64,000 nucleotides of DNA, taken from Pseudomonadota bacterium. Lineage in GTDB: Bacteria; Desulfobacterota; Desulfovibrionia; Desulfovibrionales; Desulfovibrionaceae. Under the pieces are notes generated by a model. It searched no databases. It was not told the DNA's origin and saw only the letters and a list, made by a program, of their open reading frames with translations. The position numbers and the translations under genes were made by a program. The stretch is from contig JAEZMB010000261.1 in the NCBI GenBank assembly GCA_023435825.1, positions 1 through 64,000 of the forward strand, read 5' to 3'. Each line of letters opens with the position of its first letter. Within the stretch, counting starts at the first letter, position 1. This document shows, piece after piece, positions 8,050 through 17,048 of the stretch.

Positions 8050-9350
8050 GGCTTCTCCATGGCCAGGACGGCGACGCCGGCCCGTCCTTCCGGGCCGCAG
8101 CCGGCGACCCCGACCTTGACGGTTTTCCCGGGCCTCGCGAGCCGGTAGGCCCAGGCCGTGTCCGATTCCATGGTGGGATTGTCCCGGTAAAAGACCCCGC
8201 CTTCCTCCTGGACGGCCAGGAAGGGATGGGGGCCGAAAAGCGGCCGGTCCGCAGCGATGCGGATCAGGTCGCCGTCGCGGGTCAGGCGAAAGCGCGGCGG
8301 TTCCCGGTCGGGCAGGCCGCAAGCCAGCCGGGCGGCCGTGTCCGCGCCCGTGTGGCGCAGCCGCACCTCGGGCCGCCGCCGGCTCCCGGCCTGGATCATG
8401 TCCCAGGCCCGATTCACCACGGGCCGGATGTCCCGGCGGTCGTGGCAGGTGTAGGCCAGGACGGCCACGCCTTCCTGGGCCGCCTGGTCAAAGGCCGCGT
8501 CCACGTCGTCCTGGGACAGGGAGCAGGCGTGGGTGTCCACGTCCAGGCAGCGGAAGATCCAGCGCCGCATGTTTCCCTCGGCCCGGTAGTCGTAGAAGCT
8601 GGGGTGGTAGGGCCGCCAGCGGGCCGGCGCGCCGCGCCAGTCGGACTGTTCGCCCGGGCCGCCGATGGGGCATGGGCCGGCCAGGGCCTGGGAGGAATAG
8701 TCGAAGGGGATGAACTGTTCGAGCCAAAAGCTCTGGTCGATGCGCTGCACCACCCCGCCGGCCCGCCACAGGGCCGGAAACCAGGACCGCTCCAGCAGCC
8801 GCCGGGCCAGGGCCTGCTCGTGCCAGTCGTTGTTGGTCCAGCAGGTGTTGTATTCCAGGGCGTGGCCGCCCACGGGCACCACGTGGAAATGCCAGCCCAG
8901 GGCGTCGCCAAAGGGGTTGCCGGCCAGGAACCGGGCGTACTGGTCCCACACGGCGTGGAACCCCACGGCCTTGCGGCGAGGGTTGTCGGCGTAGCCGACC
9001 ACGTCGATGACGAACCAGGAATACAGATACGGGTTGCCGTCGCTGTCGGGCCTGGCCCGGCGAAAGGCCGGGGAGGTGGCCTGGTCCAACATGGCTTCGA
9101 CCTCGCGCCAGGTCGTCAGATAGTCCAGCCGCCGGGGGGCCAGGAAACAGGCGATCTCCTGTTCCCGGCCCCCAAGGTCGATGCCCCCGCGCTGCAGGGC
9201 CTGCAGCCGGGCCAGGGACGGTTCCAGGTCCAGGCCCTTTTCCTGCCGCAGCCGGTCGAAGGTGGCCTCCAGCGGCTCTTCCATGGGGCCTTCGGCGTCC
9301 ACGCAATGGACGAGGCAGAGGGTCGGTTCCTGGGGACGCCGGGACTGCAT
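8046..9350 (-). CDS. Unrecognised 434-residue protein of the legionaminic operon
   Basis: No family is recognised with confidence. The N-terminus LCLVHCVDAEGPMEE, an internal GWHFHVVPVG and a later VLAYTCHDRRD are spaced like metal-binding histidine and aspartate patches of polysaccharide-deacetylase-like barrels. A beta-rich tail of about 100 residues follows. It has no signal peptide or membrane segment, so it likely acts in the cytosol. It is coupled to the second cytidylyltransferase by a 4-bp overlap, so the two may share a substrate. A deacylase or lyase acting on a nonulosonate is a guess. Confidence 0.5.
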   Translation of the reverse strand: MQSRRPQEPTLCLVHCVDAEGPMEEPLEATFDRLRQEKGLDLEPSLARLQALQRGGIDLGGREQEIACFLAPRRLDYLTTWREVEAMLDQATSPAFRRARPDSDGNPYLYSWFVIDVVGYADNPRRKAVGFHAVWDQYARFLAGNPFGDALGWHFHVVPVGGHALEYNTCWTNNDWHEQALARRLLERSWFPALWRAGGVVQRIDQSFWLEQFIPFDYSSQALAGPCPIGGPGEQSDWRGAPARWRPYHPSFYDYRAEGNMRRWIFRCLDVDTHACSLSQDDVDAAFDQAAQEGVAVLAYTCHDRRDIRPVVNRAWDMIQAGSRRRPEVRLRHTGADTAARLACGLPDREPPRFRLTRDGDLIRIAADRPLFGPHPFLAVQEEGGVFYRDNPTMESDTAWAYRLARPGKTVKVGVAGCGPEGRAGVAVLAMEKP

Positions 9351-9353
9351 GCC

Positions 9354-10010
9354 TTATCCTCCGCGCTTGCGGCAGCGCACCACCATGTCCGTGGGGCACT
9401 CCGCAAGGGGCGCGCCCAGGGCCAGGACGGCGGCGTCGTGGGTCACGAAGGCCTCGACCACCTCGAAGCGCCGGCGCAGGACCTGAACGAAGTCCGGGTA
9501 GTCGGCGATGATTTCCTTGCCGATGGGATCGGCCGTCATGCTCAGCGAACAGAAAAGCTCGCCGCCCGGGGCCAGCACCCGGTCCAGTTCGGCCAGACAG
9601 AAGTCCAGCCGGTCGAGCAAAAACCAGAACACGCCGTAGACCACGATCAGGTCGGCGCTGGCGTCGCCCGCCTCCAGGCCTACCTTGAGGTCGCCGACCC
9701 GCAGGCGCTCGTCGCCAAGGCCGTGGCGGGTTCGTCCCTGCTCCACGGCCGAGGCGCTGATCTCCACCCCCGAAGCGTCCACGCCCCGGCGGGCGAGCAG
9801 GGCGACGAAATCGCCGTAGCCCGCGCCCACGTCCAGGACGCGGGTTGCGGGGCCGCGTCTGGCCGCTTCCCAGGCCACCCACTGGAACTTCAGCAGATGG
9901 GTGTCGTGCTGGCTGGCCCACACGTCCGGGCAGTCGCGGTAAGCGCCCTCGAAGTCGCCGACGATCCGCTTGTTGTCGCGGTCGTAGATGTAGGGGTGGT
10001 AGTCGGCCAT
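9354..10010 (-). CDS. SAM-dependent methyltransferase
   Basis: A 218-residue class I methyltransferase with motif I VLDVGAGYGDFVALLA, motif post-I SGVEIS, and LAPGGELFCSLS later in the fold. The N-terminal YHPYIYDRDN segment is unlike ubiquinone-type members. Its place inside the legionaminic operon suggests O- or N-methylation of the nonulosonic acid, comparable in role (not by detected homology) to PtmH of Campylobacter. It ends 4 bp before the 434-residue gene. Confidence 0.75.
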   Translation of the reverse strand: MADYHPYIYDRDNKRIVGDFEGAYRDCPDVWASQHDTHLLKFQWVAWEAARRGPATRVLDVGAGYGDFVALLARRGVDASGVEISASAVEQGRTRHGLGDERLRVGDLKVGLEAGDASADLIVVYGVFWFLLDRLDFCLAELDRVLAPGGELFCSLSMTADPIGKEIIADYPDFVQVLRRRFEVVEAFVTHDAAVLALGAPLAECPTDMVVRCRKRGG

Positions 10011-10014
10011 GGCG

Positions 10015-11016
10015 TTACAGGGAAACGAGTTCGCCCAGGCCCGAGCGGCGCACGGCCAGGACCACGTCCATGACCTTTTTGGCGTCGGCCAGGGAGGCGG
10101 CCAGGGGATCGCCGGCCTGGCCGCGCAGTCCGGCCAGGAAATGATCGAGTTCCCCCAGGTACATGTCGTTGTAGTTGCCGCCCTGCATGATCACCTCGGG
10201 CTCCTGGCCGGGGATCAGGCGGGTGATGGTCCGCTTGCCGATGTTCCATTCCAGCACGCCCTCGGCGCAGGTCACCTGGAAGAACTCGCGGTCGATCTTG
10301 GTGAACAGGTCGATATGCAGGGAAGCGAAAAAGCCGTCGCGCATCCGCAGGATCATTTCGCCGAAGTCGTCGGTTTCGATCTCCAGGTCGCTGTACTTGG
10401 TGGAAATGCCGGTCAGGGCCTCGATGTCGCCCAGGAAGAACCGGGTCAGGTCGAACAGGTGGCTCTGGTCGAGCAGGGTGCCGCCGCCCAGGGCCGCCTT
10501 GGCCATGTAGAAGGTGCGGTAGTCCTCGTAGGGATGCCAGGAGGGCAGATAGGTGGACATCTCGGCCCGGGCGTACAGGGGCCGGCCCAGGGGACGCTCG
10601 GCCAGCAGCTCCCGGAAGCGCCGGGCCACCGGATCGAAGCGGAAGCAGTAGGCCACGAAGGCAAAAAGGCCCTTGTCCTTGACCGCCTTGGCCAGGGCGT
10701 CGAACCCGGCCAGATCCGGGCCGATGGGTTTTTCGATCATCAGGTGCGTGCCGGCCTGGGCCAAGGCCAGGGCGTCGCCGTAGTGCAGGGCGGTGGGGGA
10801 GGCCACCACCGCGCCGTCGTAGCGCCCGGCCCGCATGGCTTCGTCGCGGGAGGCGAAGAGGTTGGCCTGGGGCAGGCCCAGGGCGGCCACTTCCTGGCGG
10901 CGGTCTTCTCGCGGGTCCACGGCGAAGAGGCCGGCGGCCTCGTGTCCCTGGGCCAGAAGGTTGCGGATGTGGCGTTTGCCGATGCTGCCAGCGCCGAGGA
11001 CGAGAATAGTGCTCAT
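10015..11016 (-). CDS. Gfo/Idh/MocA-family oxidoreductase
   Basis: A 333-residue NAD(P)-dependent sugar oxidoreductase. The Rossmann motif VLGAGSIGKRHIRNL is at the N-terminus and the family's EKPIGPDL motif (lysine of the active site) lies near residue 95. Then comes the open-faced beta-sheet domain. Such enzymes oxidise or reduce hydroxyls of nucleotide sugars or act on inositols. AAGGCA lies upstream of ATG 11016. In this operon it probably tailors the nonulosonate precursor. Confidence 0.8.
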   Translation of the reverse strand: MSTILVLGAGSIGKRHIRNLLAQGHEAAGLFAVDPREDRRQEVAALGLPQANLFASRDEAMRAGRYDGAVVASPTALHYGDALALAQAGTHLMIEKPIGPDLAGFDALAKAVKDKGLFAFVAYCFRFDPVARRFRELLAERPLGRPLYARAEMSTYLPSWHPYEDYRTFYMAKAALGGGTLLDQSHLFDLTRFFLGDIEALTGISTKYSDLEIETDDFGEMILRMRDGFFASLHIDLFTKIDREFFQVTCAEGVLEWNIGKRTITRLIPGQEPEVIMQGGNYNDMYLGELDHFLAGLRGQAGDPLAASLADAKKVMDVVLAVRRSGLGELVSL

Positions 11017-11038
11017 GTCGGTTTGCCTTGTGTGCGGG

Positions 11039-12205
11039 TTAGAGGGAGAGGGGACGGCGCAGGGCGGCGATGACCCGGTCCTGGGCCGCCGGATCGAGGC
11101 CGGGCGTCGCAGGCAGGCTCAGGCCGTCGCGGTAAAGCCGCGTCGCCGTGTCGCAGTGAAAGGATTGGCTGCCCTGGTGGGCGCGGCTGGCGTGCAGGGG
11201 TTCCCACAGGGGCCGGGTCTGGATGCCCAGCCCGTGGAGCCGGGCCAGGGCCTGGCGGCTTGATTCGCCGTAGGCCGCTTCATCCAGGAGCACGGTGTAC
11301 ATCCAGAAGGCGCTTTGGGCCCAGGGCGCTTCGGCCATGAGGGTCAGGCCCGGGACATCGGCCAGACCCTTAGCGTAGCGGTCGGCGATGCGCCGCTTTT
11401 CCCCCAGCCGCCAGTCGAGCCCCTCCAGCTGGGACAGGCCCAGGGCGGCCTGGAGGTTGGTCAGCCGGTAGTTGTAGCCGACTTCCCCGTGGCGGAATTC
11501 CACCGGGTCGTCCTTGGCCTGGGTGCTCAGGTAGCGCATCCGGTCGGCCAGACGCGGGTCCCGGGCCGTGGCCATGCCGCCGCCGCCGCAGGTGATGATC
11601 TTGTTGCCGTTGAAGCTGTAGCAGGCCAGATCGCCGCTGCTGCCCAGGGGCGCGCCCCGGTAGGTCGCGCCCAGGCTCTCCGAGGCGTCTTCCACCACGG
11701 CCAGGCCGTATTCCCGGGCCAGTTCCATAAGCGGGTCCATGTCCACGGGATGGCCCAGGGCGTGGACCGGGACGACGGCGGCGATGCGGCGTCCGGTGTC
11801 CCGATTGCGCAATGACCCGTCGGCCAGGCGGCGCTGGCCGGCCAGGAAGTCCCGGACCTTGTCCACGTCCATCTGCCAATAGCGGGGCTCGGCGTCCATG
11901 AAGACCGGGAAGGCTCCCAGGTAGCGCACGGCGTTGGCCGGGGCGATAAACGTCATGTCGGAGACCAGGACCTCGTCGTCCGGCCCGACTCCGGCCGCCG
12001 ACAGGGCCAGATGCAGGGCGGAAGTGCCGTTGACCATGGCCACGGCGCCGGGGGCCTGCTGGCGGCGGGCGAAGGCTTCCTCGAACCGGATCACGTAGCC
12101 GCCCACCGAGGACACCCAGCCCGAGTCCAGGCAGTCCTTGACGTAGGTCCAGGCGTTGCCGTCGATGACCGGGACGCTCAGCGGCGTGAAATCATCCTTG
12201 GCCAT
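11039..12205 (-). CDS. legC: LegC-type PLP aminotransferase
   Basis: A 388-residue DegT/DnrJ/EryC1 aminotransferase. The N-terminus (LSVPVIDGNAWTYVKDCLD followed by GWVSSVGGYV) is characteristic of the LegC/PseC-like branch that installs the 4-amino group on a 4-keto-6-deoxy nucleotide sugar with glutamate as donor. The PLP lysine is in YSFNGNKIITCGGGG and the aspartate/serine pair in VVEDASESLGA. GGAGG lies upstream of ATG 12205. It works after the 4,6-dehydratase and before acetylation in the legionaminic route. Confidence 0.88.
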   Translation of the reverse strand: MAKDDFTPLSVPVIDGNAWTYVKDCLDSGWVSSVGGYVIRFEEAFARRQQAPGAVAMVNGTSALHLALSAAGVGPDDEVLVSDMTFIAPANAVRYLGAFPVFMDAEPRYWQMDVDKVRDFLAGQRRLADGSLRNRDTGRRIAAVVPVHALGHPVDMDPLMELAREYGLAVVEDASESLGATYRGAPLGSSGDLACYSFNGNKIITCGGGGMATARDPRLADRMRYLSTQAKDDPVEFRHGEVGYNYRLTNLQAALGLSQLEGLDWRLGEKRRIADRYAKGLADVPGLTLMAEAPWAQSAFWMYTVLLDEAAYGESSRQALARLHGLGIQTRPLWEPLHASRAHQGSQSFHCDTATRLYRDGLSLPATPGLDPAAQDRVIAALRRPLSL

Positions 12206-13187
12206 GGGTCTCGAACCTCCGGCGATACCAGGGCAGCGTGTCGGCCAGGCCGGCTTCCAGGGAGACTTGCGGGAAAAATCCCAGGCCGCGCAGCCGGGTT
12301 ATGTCCGGGCAGCGCCGGTCGATGGGGTCGGCCTGGTCCACGGCCTCGACGATCTGGCGTTCCAGGCCCGCCACCTGCAGCAGCGTCCGGGCCAGCTCGC
12401 CGATGGCGTGCTCCTCGCCGTCGTTGCCGATGTTCACGGTCAGGTCCCGGATATCCGGGCGGTCCATGAGATGGAGCATGGCCCCGACCGCGTCGCTGAC
12501 GTGGCAAAAGGCCCGGCGGTGGCCGGGATTATAGACCTCAAGGGGTCCGGGACTTTTGATGGCCCGTTCGAAAAGCTGCGGGATCACGTGGGAAAAGCCC
12601 ATGCGCGGACCATAGACGTTGTGGAAGCGGGCGATGACGAAGGGCAGGCCGGCCTGGGCGCAGGCGTGGGTCACGGCCAGCTCGCCGAAGATCTTGCCCC
12701 CGGCGTAGGTGGCCCGGGGCGCGGACAGCTCGGTCAGGGCCAGGGGCACGTTCTCGGGCGTGGGCACGGGCAGGGGGGTGTACAGCCGCGTCCAGGCATA
12801 GGCCTCGCTGGTGGAGGCGAAAAAGAACTTGGCCCCGCCGCCGGCCGTGAACCAGTCCAGCAGCAGCAGGGTGGCCATGCTGTTGATGCGCAGGGTGTCC
12901 CAGGGATGGTCCATGACGTTGCGCACGCCGACCACGGCCGCCAGATGGTAGACCGCGTCGTAGCCGTTGCCCAGGCGGGCCTGGCTGGCTGGATCGGACA
13001 GGTCGGCCTGGATAAAGGCCACGCCGGGTTGGGCGAGCAGGGCGTGCAGATCCGCGTCGGCCTCGCCCCGGCGCAGGTTGTCCACCAGGGTGACCTGGAC
13101 GCCGTCCCGAACCAGGCGCGCGGCCAGGTGCAGGCCGATAAATCCCGCGCCGCCGGTGATAAGGACGCGCTTAGGGGCGTTGGTCAT
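12192..13187 (-). CDS. NAD-dependent sugar epimerase/dehydratase (SDR), possible LegB
   Basis: A 331-residue extended SDR. GGAGFIGLHLAARL binds NAD, the active-site YAGGK follows STSEAY, and HNVYGPRMGFSHV is a substrate-side motif. The legionaminic pathway needs a 4,6-dehydratase (LegB) ahead of LegC, and this gene is next to legC, overlapping it by 14 bp. The sequence also resembles UDP-glucuronate decarboxylases and 4-epimerases, so the exact step is open. GGAGGAA precedes ATG 13187. Confidence 0.75.
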   Translation of the reverse strand: MTNAPKRVLITGGAGFIGLHLAARLVRDGVQVTLVDNLRRGEADADLHALLAQPGVAFIQADLSDPASQARLGNGYDAVYHLAAVVGVRNVMDHPWDTLRINSMATLLLLDWFTAGGGAKFFFASTSEAYAWTRLYTPLPVPTPENVPLALTELSAPRATYAGGKIFGELAVTHACAQAGLPFVIARFHNVYGPRMGFSHVIPQLFERAIKSPGPLEVYNPGHRRAFCHVSDAVGAMLHLMDRPDIRDLTVNIGNDGEEHAIGELARTLLQVAGLERQIVEAVDQADPIDRRCPDITRLRGLGFFPQVSLEAGLADTLPWYRRRFETHGQG

Positions 13188-14763
13188 GGGGCGTTCCTCC
13201 GGGTCCGTGGTGATAGCCGAGGCGTCGCCAGTGGCCCTTGCCTGTTCCGGCCAGACGGCAGCCGGCGTCAAACAGGGTCCGGGCCTTGTCGTCGGTGAGG
13301 ATGTTCTGGGCGTCCACCACGGCCGGGGTCCCGCCGGCCATGGCCAGGAGCCGGGCCCGGTCGAGGTCTCGGTAGGCCTTGTGGGCCGTGGCCAGGATGA
13401 CGACTCCCGCGCCGTCCAGGGCGTCTTCCAGCCGGGCGGCAAACCGGGTGCCGGGATGGTCCCAGCCGTCCAGGCAGGGGTCGTGGGCCACGACCACGGC
13501 CCCGTCGCCACGCAGGGCGTCGGCCAGGACGGCCGAGGGTGTGGAGCGCACGTCCGGGACGTCGGGCAGATACGACGCGCCCAGGATGGCCGCCTTGACC
13601 CCGGCAAGGCCGCCGGGCACGACCAGCCGGACCAGCCCGGCCGTGTGCAGGGGCATGGCGGCGTTGATGGCGATCGCCCGCAGGGAGGTTTCCAGGCGGA
13701 CCCCGCCGGGAAACAGGTTGTCGGCGGCCCACTGGGCTAGCAGGGCGTCCTTGGTCAGGCAGTAGCCGCCCACGCCCAGGCCCGGCTGGCGGATGTTGTC
13801 ATGGGTGCCGCGCCGCTTGCGGATGGCCTCGATGACGGCGAACAGATCCACCCCGGCGGTTTCGGCCAAAAGGGTCCATTCCTGGATGAAGGCGATGTTG
13901 GTGGCCCGGTAGGCGTTTTCCAAAAGCTTGGCCATTTCCGAGGCGGCCGGCGAATCCAGACGGGTGAGCGGGTGTTTGTCCACGTCGCAAAAGCTTTCCA
14001 GGAAGGCCCGGGCCAGCTCGGTGGATGGCGCATCGACGCCGGCATAGACCCGCCAGAAGTCGCGGATGGAGGCGACGTAGCCCGGCCCGGGCATGACCCG
14101 TTCGTAGGCGTGGGCCAGCCGGGGCCGGACGTCCAGGCCCCGGGCGGCCAGCTCGCGCGACAGCACGGGCAGGATCAGCTCCTGGCAGGCCCCGACGGGC
14201 ACCGTGGTTTCCACCAGCACCAGGGCTTCCGGCCGCATCAGGCGGCCGACCTCGGCCATGGCTTCGGCAAAGCTCCCGGCGTCCACGATCAGGGCGTCGG
14301 CCACCCCGCCGTCGCCGATCCGGGCGTCCAGGGGCAGGTCCACGACGATGACGTCGGCCAGGGCCAGGGCCCGGGAATCCGTGGCGGCGGCCAGATTGCC
14401 GCGCTCCAGGGCCGCCCGGCGCACGATGCCCGGCAGGGCCGGGTCCGGGGAGGCGAAGGGAAAGCGGCCGGCGTTGAGGCAGGCCGCCTTGCGCCGGCCT
14501 TCCGGGGTGGGCTGGTCCAGGCCGATGACGAAATGCCGGGGCTCGTTCTCGCCGGCGTCGGCGATGACCGGGGCCACGGCGGCCCCCACGAAGCCCAGGC
14601 CCAGCACCGTGACCACGGTCTTGCCCTGGGCGCGCCAATGCTCCGCCCGCGCCGTCAGGGCCTCGAAAGACGGCTGGCCGTGGTTTTCGGCCTGGGGCGA
14701 CGGCTCCAAGGGGCGTCCCGGGGTCGCGCAGGCGTTATCGAAGCTGGCTTGGCGTGCGGGCAT
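13171..14763 (-). CDS. UDP-sugar 6-dehydrogenase (WecC/Ugd family)
   Basis: A 530-residue nucleotide-sugar dehydrogenase that makes uronic acids from UDP-sugars. The Rossmann motif VLGLGFVGAAVAP is near residue 50, the catalytic cysteine is in GVGGYCLTKD, and the C-terminal UDP-binding domain follows. About 50 extra residues precede the first Rossmann strand, longer than usual. It overlaps the next gene by 17 bp and the previous by 29 bp. A uronic acid is not part of the standard legionaminic route, so the final glycan may also contain an aminouronate. Confidence 0.82.
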   Translation of the reverse strand: MPARQASFDNACATPGRPLEPSPQAENHGQPSFEALTARAEHWRAQGKTVVTVLGLGFVGAAVAPVIADAGENEPRHFVIGLDQPTPEGRRKAACLNAGRFPFASPDPALPGIVRRAALERGNLAAATDSRALALADVIVVDLPLDARIGDGGVADALIVDAGSFAEAMAEVGRLMRPEALVLVETTVPVGACQELILPVLSRELAARGLDVRPRLAHAYERVMPGPGYVASIRDFWRVYAGVDAPSTELARAFLESFCDVDKHPLTRLDSPAASEMAKLLENAYRATNIAFIQEWTLLAETAGVDLFAVIEAIRKRRGTHDNIRQPGLGVGGYCLTKDALLAQWAADNLFPGGVRLETSLRAIAINAAMPLHTAGLVRLVVPGGLAGVKAAILGASYLPDVPDVRSTPSAVLADALRGDGAVVVAHDPCLDGWDHPGTRFAARLEDALDGAGVVILATAHKAYRDLDRARLLAMAGGTPAVVDAQNILTDDKARTLFDAGCRLAGTGKGHWRRLGYHHGPGGTPHDQRP

Positions 14764-15823
14764 CGCAGTGTTCCTGTCTGGCTCTGTCGTATTCGGAGTG
14801 GCTGCCGATATCGAGCCAGTACTCGATGATGGGGAAGCCGCTGACGTTTTGGCCGTCGGCGATGAGGCGTTCGATGAGTTCGGGCATGTCCAGCCGCCGG
14901 TCGCGTTCGATGGAGGCCGCCACCTCGGGGGAAAGCACGTACAGGCCGGCGTTGGTCAGATACGAGTAGGTGGGCTTTTCCACCAGGGAGACCACCTTGT
15001 GGCCGTCGCAGCGCAGCACGCCGTAGGGCACCTGCAGCTGGTAGCCGCGCATGGCCACGGTCAGGGCCGCGCCGTGCTCCCGGTGGAACTGGAACATGGC
15101 GTTGAAATCCACCGCCGTCAGCACGTCGCCGTTGATGACCAGAAGCGGGATGTCCGAGGGCGGCAGGAGGCCGATGGCCCCGGCCGTGCCCAGGGGGGTG
15201 GTCTCGCGGATGTAGGTGATCTCCACCCCGAAATCCTCGCCCGTCCCGAAATGGTCCACGATCTTCTCGGCCAGGTAGTGCAGGGAAATGAACACCCGGC
15301 CCACGCCGGCCTTGCGCAGCCGGGCGATGATGATTTCCAGCAACGGCCGGTCGCCGATGGGCAGCATGGGCTTGGGCAGGCAGTCGGTCAGGGGCCGCAG
15401 CCGCACCCCGAAGCCGCCGGCCATGACCAGGGCGTTTAAGGGCATCCGGGTGCGCGGGGCAAAGGACTCCAGGAACACGACATCGACCACGCGGTCTTCC
15501 CCGTCCAGCACGGGCAGATGACGGATGCGCCTGGCCCGCATGAGGGCCGCCATTTCCTCGGCGTCCTGCCCCAGGCGGCCGCAGATGGGGCCTGGGGCGT
15601 GGGCCTTGGCCTCCAGGAGCTTGCCGGCCGAATCGTCGATGCCGCAGCCGTCGAGAAAGGCCCGGCGGATGTCGCCGTCGGTGATGGTGGCCAAAAGCCG
15701 GTTCTGGCCGTCCACCAACAGCACCAGGCCGGAGGCGTTTTGCTCCATGAGCGCCATGACCCGCCCGATGGTCTGGGACGGAGACAGGCAGAAGGCCTGA
15801 CGATCGAAGGTTTCCCCGGCCAT
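14735..15823 (-). CDS. PtmE-like sugar-1-phosphate nucleotidyltransferase with CBS pair
   Basis: A 362-residue protein with two CBS motifs in the first 125 residues and then a nucleotidyltransferase domain (MAGGFGVRLRPLT, followed by KPMLPIGDRPLLE). Campylobacter PtmE, with the same CBS-plus-transferase layout, is the glucosamine-1-phosphate guanylyltransferase that feeds legionaminic acid synthesis from GDP-GlcN. This argues that the pathway here is GDP-linked. An in-frame ATG at 15856 would overlap the preceding gene; the ATG at 15823 lies 5 bp after its stop. The ribosome site is weak for both. Confidence 0.78.
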   Translation of the reverse strand: MAGETFDRQAFCLSPSQTIGRVMALMEQNASGLVLLVDGQNRLLATITDGDIRRAFLDGCGIDDSAGKLLEAKAHAPGPICGRLGQDAEEMAALMRARRIRHLPVLDGEDRVVDVVFLESFAPRTRMPLNALVMAGGFGVRLRPLTDCLPKPMLPIGDRPLLEIIIARLRKAGVGRVFISLHYLAEKIVDHFGTGEDFGVEITYIRETTPLGTAGAIGLLPPSDIPLLVINGDVLTAVDFNAMFQFHREHGAALTVAMRGYQLQVPYGVLRCDGHKVVSLVEKPTYSYLTNAGLYVLSPEVAASIERDRRLDMPELIERLIADGQNVSGFPIIEYWLDIGSHSEYDRARQEHCDARTPSQLR

Positions 15824-15828
15824 GCGGT

Positions 15829-17037
15829 CTACTGTGCCTGGTGTCGCAGCGTCCATTGCCCGCCCTCTTTTTTCCAGAGATGCTCGGAGCGGAAACCGTC
15901 GCACAGGGCGATGAACCGGTCCCGGTCCAAGCCAAGGTATTCCAGGACTTCGTCGAGATAGCGCGAGGGGAATTCCCCGTCGTACTGGCGCACCAGGCGC
16001 ACGGCCTCCTCGCGCAAGAGATGCTTGTTGCGGATCTCCTGGGAGGCGTCGTAGCTGGCCCGGCCAAGGCCGAATTTGATGAAGGTCGTGTAGTAGTGCA
16101 GGTCGTCGATCTTGTCGTCGATGCTGTTGTACTTGCTGTAGGTGCCTTCGGAGCGGAAGGGGCGCGGCACGAACCCGGCGTTCTCGACCGCGTAGTAGAA
16201 GGCTTCCTGGGGCGTCCATTTGACGTAGTAGCCCAGGTAATGGACCTCCATGGACGATTTTTCCACGGCCTCGTGGTTGGCCGGCAGATAGGGGTTCAAA
16301 TCGCCCAGGGTCAGCCCGTGCTCGTCCATGAGCCGGGAGATGGGCAGCCCGGCCAGATGGAGGCGGGAGAGGTTGGTCATGGTGAAATAGGCGTGCTCGC
16401 GCAGGGAACTGGCCGTCTCGGCGATGGGATTGCCGTACTCGGCCTCGGACTCGCCGTAGAAGATCAGCGGAATGTTGAACTGCAGCGCGATCTTGGGGGC
16501 CAGGTTCTTCTGGCCGAGAATGAAGGTCTGGAAGGGGTGGAGCAGGTTTTCCAGAGCCAGCCGGGTGAGGAGGCGGTGGACCCGGCCGTTGGGCTTGAAG
16601 GTGATGTTGTCGAACCCGCCGGTCTCGATCCAGGACAGGAAATTCTGCCGGCCGTAGTCGGTGTAGAGCAGGGGCGGCCAGGTCACGGTCAGCGGGTGCA
16701 TCCCGTACTTGTATTTGAGCAGGTGGGCGGCCATGACGCTGTCCTTGCCGCCGCTGCCCGGCACCAGGCAGTCGTAGGAGCCGTCGTTCTTGCGGTGCCG
16801 GTCGAGCAGGGCCAGAAGCCGGCGCTCGCGGTCCTCCCAGTCGATGTCCTCTTTGCGCTCGGCATAGCGGCAGGCGTCGCACACGCCCTCCTCGTCGATG
16901 CGAAGCGTCGGCGTGATCCTGTCCGGGGTGTGCAGGAACTCCGGATAGGAGGACGGCCGCTGGTTGGACATGACGCAGCGGGTGCAAAACCGGACTTCGC
17001 TGGGGAGGCCGTAACGGGCCGACAGGGCTTGGGACAT
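15829..17037 (-). CDS. N-acetyl sugar amidotransferase (WbpG/PseA/PtmG type)
   Basis: A 402-residue PP-loop ATPase. Two CxxC pairs near the N-terminus (FCTRCVMS and CDACR) bind a metal, and the PP-loop SGGKDSVMAAHLL lies near residue 93. This family turns an N-acetyl group into an acetamidino group using ammonia channelled from HisH/HisF-like partners, which are the next two genes upstream. In Campylobacter the equivalent step gives Leg5Am. AAAGGAA precedes ATG 17037. The family and partner set are clear; the sugar is inferred. Confidence 0.88.
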   Translation of the reverse strand: MSQALSARYGLPSEVRFCTRCVMSNQRPSSYPEFLHTPDRITPTLRIDEEGVCDACRYAERKEDIDWEDRERRLLALLDRHRKNDGSYDCLVPGSGGKDSVMAAHLLKYKYGMHPLTVTWPPLLYTDYGRQNFLSWIETGGFDNITFKPNGRVHRLLTRLALENLLHPFQTFILGQKNLAPKIALQFNIPLIFYGESEAEYGNPIAETASSLREHAYFTMTNLSRLHLAGLPISRLMDEHGLTLGDLNPYLPANHEAVEKSSMEVHYLGYYVKWTPQEAFYYAVENAGFVPRPFRSEGTYSKYNSIDDKIDDLHYYTTFIKFGLGRASYDASQEIRNKHLLREEAVRLVRQYDGEFPSRYLDEVLEYLGLDRDRFIALCDGFRSEHLWKKEGGQWTLRHQAQ

Positions 17038-17048
17038 GCGGATTCCTT

